A stretch of DNA of 64,000 nt from contig RPFO01000275.1 of assembly GCA_009746045.1 (NCBI GenBank), positions 168,501-232,500 of the forward strand. Reading direction: 5' to 3'. Position 1 is the stretch's first letter; each line of letters starts with the position of its first letter. Source of the stretch: Mesostigma viride (lineage: Eukaryota; Streptophyta; Mesostigmatophyceae; Mesostigmatales; Mesostigmataceae). The notes beneath the pieces were generated by a model that searched no databases, was not told the origin of the DNA, and saw only the letters and a list, made by a program, of their open reading frames with translations. A program made the position numbers and the translations under genes. This document shows positions 48,201-59,087 of the stretch, piece after piece.

Positions 48201-51200
48201 GCCTCCCTCAGCCAGCTCCCCTGGGCCATCGCCCGCGTGAAGCGACATGGAGACGTGGTCGCGCGGCCGCACCTGCGAGACGGCATGGGGGCCGGTGGCA
48301 GCGTGGGAGGTGCCGCAGCCAGCAGCACGGGGGGAAGGTGGGACAGGTGTCAGAATCGTAGCGCACTCACACATCACCTGGAGGGTGGGTGGCACAGGAT
48401 GGGGGTGACGGCACCTCCTCTATAACAGGAGTGGCGATGGGGGCAGTGCACTCCCCATGTCCCCGAATACCTACCCACACCCAATAGGCTATGTGTGTGT
48501 TCAAATCATGCACACCAAGTCATGCCACCGACGACGCTGCGCTAGCCTCCCCTAACGAGCCACCGCGGATGCAAGCGCAAGCACTGTCACCGGCAACGTG
48601 GGCAAGACGACGGCGTGGGAAGGGGCCCACGTTGGCGAGGGCGTGAGTGGGCGAGGGCAGGCAGCGTCTGGGGAAACATGCGGATCCGCACCGACTGGCT
48701 AGACCTCCTAGCCACCCCAGGAACCCAGAAGCCATAGTGGGCAGGAGCACGGACCCAAGCACCAGCACCGCCGCCAAGCTGCACACCAGCACTGCCATGC
48801 GCAAGCAAAAATAGACAGCCATACACAGCCAAAAAGATCCCGTGCCCTGCCCCCTCATGTGCGTGCCCCCTATCGCACGGCCCCCTCACACACCATCTCC
48901 CCCTTTGGCGTCCAGGGCTCTGCCGACGCCATCCCCCTCGCAGCGTTAGCACTTGCATACGCCACCGCCGGGTCGGGCAACAAGGGGGAGATGGAGGGCA
49001 CGCGGCGCCGACCCCATGCATCCGCAAGGTTGTCCCCGTGGTCATCGTCGTCGCAGTCGTCGTAGCGGGAAACAGAGGGGGGAAGGAGAGACCAGGGGCC
49101 CACCTGGGGCGGTCCAGGCACCTGTGCGGGTGGCCCCCCTGACCGCCCATCCTTTCCTCCTGCGTGTGCATGTCGGGTCACCACGGGCTGCCAGCTGTCC
49201 CCAGCAACCCCACGACGGCCGCCACCGTGGCTGGTTGCAACGGGGGAGGGTGAGATGTCCTGAAAGGCCTTTCCGGCATGGCCACAGGTCGCGGGATCCG
49301 CCGCGTCTGGTCCCCCCTCCCTCCTGGGACCAGGTGGCAGCACCCCCGCTGGGCCTGCTTCCCCCTGCGGCACGCCGCGGACATCCTCGCTGACAAAGCT
49401 GCCTGCCTGTGCGGGTGCTTCGCCATGGATGCCACCAGTGGATGATGTTCTGGTGGCATCAGGGGCCCCCTGGGACCCTGGAACGGCTGCCGGCGTGCCC
49501 TTGTGCTGTGTGCTACCTGCTGGCGTTGCCACCTGAGCCTGCACCCCCTGCGCCCGCATGCCCTGAGCTGCCGGCTTTGCCAGCTCCCCCTCCTGCCCGC
49601 TGGTCCCCTTGGTGCCGTACGCCGGCACAAACCCGGCCTGCTCCGCCTGCTGCTGCACCTCCCCCGACCAATGAAGCAGCGCCAGCACATCCTGCAGGTA
49701 GGCCTTGGCGCTTGCCAGTGCGCCATCACCCAAGGTGGCCAGCAGGGCGCTGGGTGCGTCCTGCGCGGGTGTTGGTGCCGATGAGCTGCCCTCGACACCC
49801 CCAACATCCGCCGCAACCCCCGTGCCTGTGCGGTGGTAGAAGGGCCCAGGGCAGTCCAGCGCAGCGACATCACCAGCAAATAGGCATACCAAGTTATGAA
49901 AATGCATCACCCAGTGCATCGCGAATACCGAACAACGCCACAAGGCGCAGTCAGATCAAGGGGGGGGGGGAGGCAACAAAACCAACATGGTGTGCTGGCG
50001 GGGGTGGCATGGCACTGTGGCGGGGTGGGGCAGGTGTGACGGACGCACGCATCCCCAACGCGGTGGCCAGGGCAGGTGAGACGGACGCACGCATCCCCAA
50101 CGCGGTGGCCAGGGCAGGTGAGACGGACGCACGCATCCCCAACGCGGTGGCCAGGGCAGGTGAGACGGACGCACGCATCCCAACGTATCCAACGAGATGA
50201 CCACACCGAGTGTTGCAGAATGTGGCACGCAGCCGAGGTGAGGGACCGTGCGCCAGCAACCCCCCGTGTGCAATATGTCCCCCCTCCCCTCCCAGGTGCT
50301 TGCTGGCGCTCTCCCAGGTATGAGGGGCACACATGCGCCGCACGCATGATGGAACACTCATAATCAATAAACACCCATGAACCAACACCCACTAATGAAC
50401 ACTCATAATCAATGAACACCCATGAACCAACACCCACTAATGAACACTCATAATCAATAAACACCCATGAACCAACACCCACTAATGAACACTCATAATC
50501 AATAAACACCCATGAACCAACACCCACTAATGAACACTCATAATCAATAAACACCCATGAACCAACACCCACTAATGAACACTCATAATCAATAAACACC
50601 CATGAACCAACACCCACTAATGAACACCTGCGAACCAAGCACATGCCGCCTGTGGACACACCCGTCCACGGGGCCCAACAGCAGCTCCACGCATGCACAG
50701 GTGGCAGCATAAGCGCGGCCCCTGCTCATGCTCTCGGCACAGCGCCGTATGGGACGCGCCGGCTCCCATGAGATGAGGCCGCGTACTGGCCCACCATTCT
50801 GGCCACACACCCCGCCCCCGCCCTGCCCCCGCCCCCGCCCTGCCCCCGCCCCCGCCACGCCACCCTCCTACGTCCACGCGCCAGGAGTAACAAGCTGGTG
50901 GTGCATACTGCACATAAACCATGGGTCCACCCGCGCGGCGCCCACCACCATCGAGGGGAAAGGGGACGTGTCGCCCCCCACCGTCCTCCCCCCTCGCATG
51001 GCCACACCGGAACATGCCGGGCACCCTCCGCACGAAAGTCAAGGGGAGCGCCGAGAGCACCCAGCGACAGGGGTCACAGCGGCGGCCCCTCGGACTCTCT
51101 CTAGTTCTGGCGGCATCCCAAGGGGAAGGACAGGTGGCACCACATGACCGCGACTCACCAGCCAGGGTCGCGGGCTGCACATGCGGCAGCATCAGCGGGA

Positions 51201-52463
51201 TGGCTGCAGCCTGCCACCTGGCGCCTGCCACCGCGTCGTCCACCACATGTGCCACCACGCGCTGGAGCGCCTCGTCGCGATGGGTGGGGGTTGGTGGGTT
51301 GCTCGATAGGGAGGCCTGCACCACCTGCACGACCATAAAAACACGATGCAGGCATGATGCCCACAGGGAGCGATCGAGAGCGGTAGGAGCGATAGAGAGC
51401 GGTAGAGAGCAGTAAGGGGCAATAAGGAGCACCAAGGAGCGATAGGGAACAATAGGAGCAGCAAAAGCACAACATCAACAAGGAAAGTGAGGGTACAGCT
51501 GTAGGACAACATAGTTAGCACCCTCGCTGGTTCAGCTGGGCCTCACATGCTTTGGAGATCTTATATGTTCAAGTACATCTGAAACAGGCATCGACGACAC
51601 AGCAGTTGGTAGCAGGCATCGAGGACACAGCAGTTGGTAGCAGGCATCGGCGACATGGCAGTTGGTAGCTGGAATTGACGACACAGCAGCTGGTAGCAGG
51701 CATCGACGACTCCGCATCCTGATCTGTGCCTGTGCACGTATGCCTCACAGGCCTAGCCAACGGATCTGATGCCGCAGCATCGCCTGCAACGTTACGAAAG
51801 CTAAGGTAACTGCAATTGGGAAAGCATCCGCGGTGGCTGACAGCTCTAGAAAATATGGCCCAAGCCACGCGGTTTTAGGCGCACCTGCAAAGCCTTGTCG
51901 ACGCAAGAAGTCATGAGGTGCCGCTCTTCCATAAACGCTGTATTTGAAACAGTCGAACTGCTCGATAATATTTCTCCTTGCCCTTGCGAGCGTCCGATGG
52001 AGACCGTGTCCGCAACTAGCGTCCCAAAGGGCTCTGAGGCTGGGATTCCTGAACCAGAAATGATGGCTTCCGTGCTAGATTCAGGTAACAATACGCTGGG
52101 TTGGTGAACACGAGGGCCTTCTCCCATAGAAGAATTACGGGGCATCTCCTTTTCTTGCGCATATTTTTCTTGTGCTGCTTGCATCTGGCTGCGAAGCAAC
52201 GCTCGCTGTTTATCCAGCTCCTCTTTGAGGCGCTGGCCGTTCTCCCTTTCAGAGCGTGCATCAATGTGCATAACCGACGCAGCCGACAGCATGCAATCGG
52301 CATCGTCCCATGCATCCCCTGCGTCTTCTAGCGTAACTAGCGAAGGGAAAGTGAACACAACTGGGAATGCTGGTATCCCGTACAATTCTGCGTTAAGCAG
52401 GGCATTGCATTCACGCGAGAATTTGAGCGCCTCTAGGCTGAGCGCTGCCGCTGCAGCGCTCAT
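39238..52463 (-). CDS. Giant proline-rich disordered protein, 9 exons; possible TALPID3 homologue
   Basis: Exons in transcript order: 52463-51885, 51315-51159, 49825-48894, 48377-47169, 46590-46213, 45785-45666, 45284-41672, 41096-40830, 40130-39238. All junctions are GT-AG with matching phases; 8148 nt encode 2715 residues. Features: ATG at 52463; short coiled coil (about 70-105, ERENGQRLKEELDKQRALLR); long Gly/Ala/Pro/Ser-rich disorder; helical segments LLDWLPHHLLASLM (about 1515) and IPGDATWRPALWQLAGEVLL (about 1575); proline runs PPPPLPPGVRPPPPPG (about 1880); GQTQTDPTEH (about 2086); acidic repeats with SSGEVFP, SEGEVVFP and DAGEVLP. TALPID3, a basal-body protein needed for ciliogenesis, has a comparable size, a Trp-centred helix followed by an AGIP-containing helix, a TQTD motif and C-terminal SEGEV repeats. 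That similarity is from memory and weak. Extra small exons in symmetric phase could be missing. Confidence 0.7.
40649..40703. repeat. Short duplication in intron 8 of the giant gene
   Basis: Two copies of a unit of about 28 bp (GCGTCGCCCCACGAGCAYGC). Otherwise intron 8 (40131-40829) shows nothing notable. Confidence 0.6.
46755..46978. repeat. 24-27-bp tandem repeat, intron 4 of the giant gene
   Basis: About nine copies of CACCCTTTAGATGGCATCCA followed by AGCGCG, AGCA or AGAG. The length varies through the variable tail. It lies between exons 4 and 5. Confidence 0.9.
50031..50190. repeat. 42-bp tandem repeat, intron 2 of the giant gene
   Basis: Nearly four copies of a 42-bp unit beginning GTGAGACGGACGCACGCATC. 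Each copy starts with GTGAG, a donor-like word on the plus strand only, so it is irrelevant to the minus-strand transcript. Confidence 0.85.
50351..50626. repeat. 45-bp tandem repeat, 6 copies, intron 2 of the giant gene
   Basis: Six copies of a 45-bp unit containing AACACTCATAATCAATAAAC and CCATGAACCAACACCCACTA. They are almost identical. The array is AT-rich within a GC-rich intron (49826-51158). Confidence 0.93.
51585..51715. repeat. 25-27-bp tandem repeat, intron 1 of the giant gene
   Basis: About five copies of GGCATCGACGACACAGCAGT plus TGGTAGCA. They are diverged, with one copy carrying GGAATTGACGAC. Confidence 0.8.
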
Positions 52464-53429
52464 TCGTCATAATTATAGGCAAAATGTCCCGCGAAACTCG
52501 CCAGTAGAAGTTATTCGCCCGTAATGTAAGCATTTAAGGGATTTGTCGTCAACATAAGCCGTCTGGCAAAGTGGCAATAGCATATTGCGTTGCACCAGGG
52601 TTGCACGCGGGAAAATGTTGCCTTCAAAACCGCGATTGACCTGGGCCCCGCGCCCGCGGCCTTTATATTACCGTCCAGTGTCCACGCTCTAGTTCTGGAC
52701 TTGTGGTTTCCAGGTAAATGTAGGTGTACGTTTATTCCAAATATAGCCAATAGTTAATCCCTGCTAAGCCTAGGGTATCAAGATGTCAGTGGCTAAAACG
52801 GAGCCTTACTACAGTAGACCACGGAAGCCACTGGACTTCTAATGGGTTGTCATTGGGCATGTGGGTATAAAGATCCTGTTTTTGCCCATGAGGTCATGAA
52901 AGATCTCAAGTGGGCTGGGCTTATCATGGTCCGCGCCAGGGTCCCAGATCTTGTTTTGTTCATTTGTTTTGTTCAGTTCTGGACTTGTGGTTTCTGGACC
53001 ATGGGAGCCATCGGCCATGACTTCGGTTCAATCGGTTGTCTACCGGTCTAGGTTGTCCAGTGTCCACTCGTCCACTCGTCTCCGGTCGGACTCGAAGCGC
53101 ATATTCAGGCGGCGCCGCGCCGGCGACTATTTCACATGGCCGGTGGCCGGCGAATGCCGGCCAGTTGCTACCAGTTACCACTATGACTTCAGTTTGTTGA
53201 CATGAGTTTAAGCTCACGCGGTGTACGTACGCGCCTCCGCAGCGTTGAGTACCACGCCCGCGGATACACCCGGTACAACAGCTTGGTGCGTCGTAGCAAA
53301 CGATGTTCCGCCAAATAGTCAAGAGCCAGATTGTGAGAGACGACAACAAGGTACTGTACATGGACGGTTTCCTCATCGGGGACACCCGCGTTGGTACGCA
53401 GCCTTCAGAGCCAACTCAGCCAAGCCAAG

Positions 53430-53797
53430 CAGTACAGCTGTAATGCAGCTGTATGTAATGCATCAGAGCAGCTGCAGACAGTACAACAGGATTGCCCCAA
53501 AGGGGCCGGTGAAGTGCTGGATTCTCCAATTGCTGGTTGCCGGGAGCTCGCCGTGTCAACAGGGACGGTATGCCGACCTATGTATCTATAGTACTGTTGG
53601 TGGTTGTTGTTGTTCAGTACAGCTGTAATGCAGCTGTATGTTGCATCAGAGCAGCTGCAGACAGTACAACAGGATTGCCCCAAAGGGGCCGGTGAAGTGC
53701 TGGATTCTCCAATTGCTGGTTGCCGGGAGCTCGCCGTGTCAACAGGGACGGTATGCCGACCTATGTATCTATAGTACTGTTGGTGGTTGTTGTTGTT
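53430..53797. repeat. 185/183-bp tandem duplication
   Basis: Copy 1 is 53430-53614 and copy 2 is 53615-53797. Both run from CAGTACAGCTGTAATGCAGC to the GGTGGTTGTTGTTGTT run. The only difference seen is a 2-base deletion (TGTATGTAATGCATC versus TGTATGTTGCATC), so the event is recent. Each copy holds several CAGCTG E-box-like words. Confidence 0.92.
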
Positions 53798-53816
53798 GCC
53801 CACGCCGCACGTGGGC
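53798..53816. promoter_or_regulatory. Hairpin/G-box motif, copy 1
   Basis: GCCCACG-CCGCA-CGTGGGC is a perfect 7-bp inverted repeat with a 5-base loop and includes CACGTG (G-box core). It follows a GTTGTTGTT run. Related copies are at 53948-53966 and 54520-54536. It lies 1.3 kb upstream of the HY5-like gene. Confidence 0.6.
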
Positions 53817-53947
53817 AGCAGATCTTCTACTGTAGAGCTTTCTAGTTTCTACTGTACATGCGGGCTGTGCGCCAGAAGGGATTAGGGAACCCGGAACTGT
53901 CGTTGTTGGGACCTTCGGCGTGGGAACTGTCGTTGTTGTTGTTGTGT

Positions 53948-53966
53948 CCAACGCCGCACATAGGCA
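53948..53966. promoter_or_regulatory. Hairpin motif, copy 2 (degenerate)
   Basis: TCCAACGCCGCACATAGGCA matches copy 1 with three changes, which break the stem. It too is preceded by a GTTGTTGTTGTT run, so the whole module seems duplicated. Confidence 0.5.
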
Positions 53967-54482
53967 GCCGGACCCTGGACTGCGGATTCCGGCTCCGTTC
54001 GATGCTCGCCAAATGGCGCAAAACGAACCAACAATTGTTCATCTAACGGTGCGAAACATTCTCACGCCTGCCCTGATAAGGGACATCCGTCTGGCCGGAG
54101 CCGCGCCGGGCACTTTTTTCCACAGCCGGATCCGACGGTGTTAACGAAGCGCTGCTGACTGCTCGGTGCTCAGTGCCTGACGATTGAAGAGTGGCCGCGG
54201 GCCGGACTGATGAATGATGATTGATGAAGATTGATGAATGGTCGTTAATAACTGCGCGGCCGAGCCCGATTCCGGCGATTCACCCGACTTTTACCAGCTT
54301 GACCGGTTGACCGACAAGTTTGACCCCCCTCAAGTGTGTCCTTTGCGGTCAAATTTTGCTCAACTGCATTGCACAACTCGGGTAGAAGATCGATCAGGCC
54401 AGGATCAGCCAGAATTCATGGCCACCAATCGAAATAAACGAAATATAAGCCCGTTGTCAGTACCGTGGACTGCAGCTCGCTG

Positions 54483-54488
54483 CACGTG
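54483..54488. promoter_or_regulatory. CACGTG G-box upstream of the HY5-like gene
   Basis: A perfect G-box (TGCACGTGGA context), the site type bound by HY5-class bZIP proteins, about 640 bases before the ATG. A 6-base site is expected by chance every few kb; its significance rests on position only. Confidence 0.35.
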
Positions 54489-54519
54489 GATGATGCAGTT
54501 CAGTTCAGTTCAGTTGTTT

Positions 54520-54536
54520 CCCACGCCGCACATGGG
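54520..54536. promoter_or_regulatory. Hairpin motif, copy 3
   Basis: CCCACGCCGCACATGGG keeps the loop and most of the stem of copy 1 (one C-to-T change gives CATGGG). It follows a CAGTT tandem run. It lies about 590 bases upstream of the HY5-like start. Confidence 0.5.
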
Positions 54537-55126
54537 CCGCAGAGAGTCAATAGTGGCCGAGGGCCGGTATTTAGTATGATGTCGGATGGATGGTACTAGG
54601 GTACTGTTACGTGGATGATTATGAGTTACTCTGGGCATCCACCGCCATACTACCCATGAGGGTAAACAGGGTCATACTGTTGTCCGTACGTGCCCTTCCT
54701 TCCTGAGCCTTCCTGTTCAGTTCTTCTGGTGTCCGTGCCCTTTGGAAGGAGTTCTGTGTCCAGGGTGGTGTGTCCAGGGCCGCGGCTGTGGCACGGTTAC
54801 ACGGGCACGCTGCGTTGCGACGATTCCAGACTGATGCAACGGAATCTCTGGAGCCTGTCGGAGGAATCGGGAATCGCCGGATCTCTTTAATTTTGGTGGA
54901 CCTCGGTGGCCAGGCGTCCTGCGTGCCAGCAGTGAGCCGATGTCGCGAGACTACTACAGTAGCGTGCGCCATAAACGCCGGCAATTCGTCTTCATTTCGA
55001 CAGGCTTTCGCCGACAAATTTTTAAGTTGTGGCGCCGTGCCGTGCCGGTGAAATTGCACACGGCGAAAAAAGGTTGAAGGTAGTTCTCGGTTTCGAGTTT
55101 TCGTGGTTCGTGATGCCAATCCAGCC

Positions 55127-55762
55127 ATGATGAGGAGTTCTGATCGCGTTGTCCCGCAGCTTGGTGAGCGAACGATTGCGACTGCCTTTTTGTTCGAGGA
55201 AATGTTTCCTGTTAAACGTCCGCCTGCGTACCATATGGATGACTTTGTGCGGTTATCCGACGAAGCACAAATGGCATTCACGTCTCCACAGCCGACGAGT
55301 AACCAGTTTGGACAAATGAACGTATCAAACTCAGCAATCATGCCTTCTAATCATGGGAATAATAATATGAGCAGCTTTGATCCGCACGACATGACAGCTG
55401 CTCGTACTCCAGTCGCCGGATTCACGTTGAACATGGAAGCTGTTCCGGACGCTCATCAGCTGCAATTGCAGCAGACATTGGATGTCAACAATGCGATGAC
55501 GCAGGGGGGCAAAATGCAAAAAGCCAGCCGCCTTGATCAAGAACGGGACAAGAAGCGGCTAAAGCGGCTATTGCGGAATCGCGTTTCTGCCCAGCAAGCT
55601 CGAGAACGTAAGAAGAATTATGTGGGGTCGCTGGAGGCGCAAGCTGCGGAATTACAAAGCCGGCATCAGTCGCTGGAAGCCGAGGTCAACAAACTAAGGA
55701 AAGAGAACGAGGTCTTGCGACAGATACTCCAAACCACTTCCAAGCAACCGCAGAGTACATGA
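55127..55762 (+). CDS. HY5-like: HY5-like bZIP transcription factor, intronless
   Basis: Nuclear DNA-binding protein of the plant HY5/HYH bZIP group, which binds ACGT-core (G-box) promoters in light responses. It has 211 residues from the ATG at 55127; the frame extends 8 codons upstream only to a GTG. The middle is Asn/Gln/Met-rich. The basic region begins KRLKRLLRNRVSAQQARERK (about 142-161), with Asn and Arg in the canonical N-x7-R spacing. The leucine zipper follows (LEAQAAELQSRHQSLEAEV, then VLRQIL) to about 203. The run RLLRNRVSAQQARERKK and the VLRQIL end are HY5 hallmarks. Near the N terminus RVVPQLGE (7-14) resembles the HY5 Val-Pro motif that docks COP1, but lacks the usual acidic run before it. 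HY5 in plants has introns; this copy has none. Confidence 0.9.
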   Translation: MMRSSDRVVPQLGERTIATAFLFEEMFPVKRPPAYHMDDFVRLSDEAQMAFTSPQPTSNQFGQMNVSNSAIMPSNHGNNNMSSFDPHDMTAARTPVAGFTLNMEAVPDAHQLQLQQTLDVNNAMTQGGKMQKASRLDQERDKKRLKRLLRNRVSAQQARERKKNYVGSLEAQAAELQSRHQSLEAEVNKLRKENEVLRQILQTTSKQPQST

Positions 55763-56975
55763 GTTTGCGTGCCCTGAAATGGTGCTGTGGCTCATCTGAA
55801 ATTGCAAAATACTTGCCAACCGTCGTCGCAGCTCTCCGGGGCGGAAGGCATCTGTACAGAATAGCCTTTGGTGGCTATTATGCCCTATTACAAGCTGGGT
55901 TAGTGATGCTACACCGTTCTTTTGTCACATGGACTGCCCAGCTGGCATCTGCAACTGGGCATTCAGGTCCTGGTTTCTGTGGCACATGGGCTCTGTGGAC
56001 ACAGTGGCCGAGTATGAAGATGTTTGTATATATAATAATATTTTAATTGCAGCTGCTTCAAGGGTTGGTACATTTGGAACCCGGGAAGTCACCATTGGCG
56101 CGTCCGGGAAAACCGTTTCCCCTGCTCTTCTTGCTGCTCGGTAACCAGCAGCCCTATTTTTTGGCCACTCAGGCCTTGCAAGCCTCATGCAGGGCGCGGC
56201 TTGAAGACTCAGCTGTGGCCTGGTGAGTACGTTCATGGATGCCTTGTTGAGGATCATTTGTCGTTGTATGTTGAAGCCTGTGCATTTGTCAGTAGAAGTC
56301 TCCTGTGGTTTCAACTGACATATTCTTTTAAGAAACTTCGACGTTATATTGGCTGTGCCTTGTTAATCTTGATGCAGGCGTCTCCTCACCTGCTTTTCTG
56401 CAACTCCGCCGCCGTCCTAGCCAGGTGATGCAAGGGACGGAGTTCTCCGTCAATTTGGCCCCGCCCCATCACCGCGGGTTGTGGGTGTTGTTGTCAGGGA
56501 CATTTCCCGATATAGGGTTCCCCACTCAGGCAGCTCGTTGGATCCAGCAGCCCATTTGTGCAGGCCCAACAAGCGGGCGAGTGGGCGCAACCCAGGGCAA
56601 GGCGTTGGCCTCCATGGCACGCTGCACGATGGGTGGTTGCCCTTTCACACGGGCCTGTCCTTGCGCGTGTCGAATTCTTTGAAGGATGACTGCTTGTACA
56701 CTAGCAGAGTTATATCATAATAGAGCCAGTCTCCTGGCTAGTGCGCAGACTGCTTTTACAGGCATGGGCAGACCTGCTGCAGACTTCTTGCTTGCATGCA
56801 TGCGTCAGACTAGTTGCGCATGTGCAGCGCATAAAAATGTTCCCAGGCAGACTTTTCCTGGGCATCATGTATGAGGGTTCTTTAACCTCTCTATTATCAG
56901 TGTGCGCACATGCGTCCAGGCATAGTTGTCTCACTTCATTAATTAATTAATTAAGGGGACGTGGCGCGCCGAATA

Positions 56976-56990
56976 TTTTCCGCGCCAAAA
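56976..56990. promoter_or_regulatory. E2F/DP-like site
   Basis: TTTTCCGCGCCAAAA contains the E2F consensus TTTSSCGC in both orientations. In plants and algae such sites mark S-phase genes. No gene start is identified nearby, so its target is unknown. Confidence 0.4.
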
Positions 56991-59072
56991 AATTCGCGGT
57001 ACCAGCCGTACCGTGAAAAGTGGGTGCACGGTGGGCGCACCCCTTGCGGAAGTGGCCATGGCGACTGCGTTTAGGCGAAACTAGCAATGTAGGGCTAGAG
57101 AAATGCAAAAAAATTGCTCGAATGTGGAATACGATGATTTAATGATGTTGGGTTGTGGCGGCAAGTAGCTGGTTTACAATATCGCTGCTTTCTTTTACTG
57201 CCATCGGCATGGGGGGTAAACTGCATTTTTTGGTCGCGCGGAATAAACAGAATTCGTGATAGCGGCAGTAAATTCTCAGTTTTGGGGGTCTTTTTGATCG
57301 TGAAGGATGCATTAATATCGGTAGCATTGAATTCCAAACCGAACTGGTGCTTTTTGCTACATTTTCGGCCATTCTCGGTAAGTAATTCTTCAGGCCTGCG
57401 CAGTGCATGTCGGAACCTTCCATGGAAGAACGGCCGTTGTTGCGCGCCTGAGCGAGGGATCTGCGAGGTCAAGGTAGATATTTGTCGTGAATGTTATGTG
57501 CTATCAGTTCTTTCTTCTATGAGCTCATCGTTCGAAGGTTTTTGCGTTCTTTTTGGGCAGTTTCCGCCAGCTAGCTCGCCGTTGCTTGCCGAATACCTGG
57601 CAGCTTTAGATTGTTTTCGTTGATGTCGTGGTCAGGCCGCTTCAGTCGCAAGCCTATAGCTCTTTGGGAAGGTTAAGGCATTTCATAAAACGTGTTCTGG
57701 CAAGGATGGTGTGCGTATGGACGCTTCTTGTTGTGTGAGAGTGACGCACCCTCTCTTCGCAGCGGCATCACAGCGCTCATGCGCTGGAGGACCGCCAATG
57801 GTTTCTTTCCATTTTATCGTGCAGGGGAGGAAGTGTTTTATTGACGATCATGTTGGAGATATTGCATTTGTGTGACTGCATGTAGATAGCTGCCACCATT
57901 GGTTTATTTGAGCTTTCCCTTGATATGATGATGTGAAAAGACTGCGATGTGCTGAACCAACCATGGTTGACATGGTTGACTTCATGCAAGCTTTGTATGC
58001 CATGATCTCCTCGGTTCCTTGCCCTCCATAGTTCCAGTTTGTTGCCCATCTCAGGTAGGGCAGTGACGTAGTTGTTTCTGTGTTGATTAGCTTGGTTGGC
58101 ATAAACCTTACACTCTAACCTGGGAGAAACATACATAATGCTGGTTAGGCATTTTAGTGCCATCATCATTATTGCTATTCACATGCTCATATGTCTGGCC
58201 ATGCTCGAGGGAGGGTGAAGGTGTATGAGGTGTGTGGCCACCCCTTTGTACTTCATAACATATTCAGCATGTATTTGATGCATGTTGGATGGCATGTGAA
58301 GTGTAATTGTGTTTACTTGGTTACTGAGTGGTCCTTAGCGCCTGTCAGGTGGTCGTCTAGGGAACCCATCAGTGCGTGTCACAGTGACCCCAAACCTTGA
58401 GCATGTGTCGTCTTCAGTGTGCAAGAGTTATTTATATGTGCTTTTGGTCATAGATTTGCTGAGTTCTAATCATGAAGTTTACAAGGTAACCTTGGGTTGA
58501 CTATTGTGTATGCTCTCTTGGCATGTATGCCTAACGATCGTGTTGCTATGCTTGGGCTGGCAAGGTTGGCCATGCCGAGGGCAGGTGAGGGCAGATGAGG
58601 TGCCTAGCTGTTTGCTTATGTTTTGTGATCGAGTAGGGCATGCTTTCAGGCTTTTTGGATGGAAAACATCATGCCTAACTGGCCTTGTACAAAGAAAAAC
58701 CTCCTTTAGCGTATGTTCAGGTTTTAGCACGTTTAACTTTATAACTTGAGCTAGACTTGTCGGAATGACCTGGGACTTGGAAGACAGTTGTCCCCCTGTT
58801 AGACGGATTTTTGCTGCAGAAAAAGGTATTTTTTTGACGTGTTTATAAAAAGTTATTCCCAATGTCCGGTAAAAAAAGGGTCGTTTTGCGGGGAAATTAA
58901 TAACTGTTCGAGGTTTTGCCCTTTCCATGATGTAAATAGCTCAGCAAGCTACAAACTCAGGGAACTAAAAACGCTGCAGACAGTTTTGCAAATAAATGTG
59001 TGATTTGGCTGGGGCATACCCAGCCCTAATTAGCGTCTTTTGCTATTTATAGCGCATTATTGGCGTATATAT

Positions 59073-59087
59073 GGGGGTAGTACCCCC
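59073..59087. other. Near-perfect palindrome GGGGGTA-G-TACCCCC
   Basis: Seven-base arms with a single central base, extended to eight by flanking T and A. It follows TATATA. It may form a cruciform or be a dimer binding site; the function is unknown. Confidence 0.45.

Larger units (their letters stand above)
52464..55126. other. Shared upstream region of the giant gene (-) and HY5-like gene (+)
   Basis: The region is non-coding as far as I can see and serves two divergent genes. The word GTTCTGGACTTGTGGTTTC occurs twice (about 52692 and 52976), and GTCCAGTGTCCAC twice (about 52674 and 53056). The right half holds the 185-bp duplication and the three hairpin motifs listed separately. Confidence 0.5.

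Noticed and set aside
48520-48858. Hydrophobic 112-codon minus-strand ORF
   Set aside because: It lies in intron 3 of the giant gene (48378-48893), and the exons on either side join in phase without it.
53405-53803. 132-codon minus-strand ORF with duplicated segments
   Set aside because: It simply covers the 185-bp tandem duplication; the protein text is repeat-derived.
57095-57623. Overlapping plus and minus ORFs of 125-156 codons
   Set aside because: No family resemblance, no clear start context, and both strands are open; not enough to call a gene.
58479-58928. 149-codon minus-strand ORF starting MERAKPRTVINFPAKRPFFY
   Set aside because: The N-terminal part looks somewhat protein-like, but there is no recognised domain and only a weak donor (CAG|GTCATT); left as unsupported.
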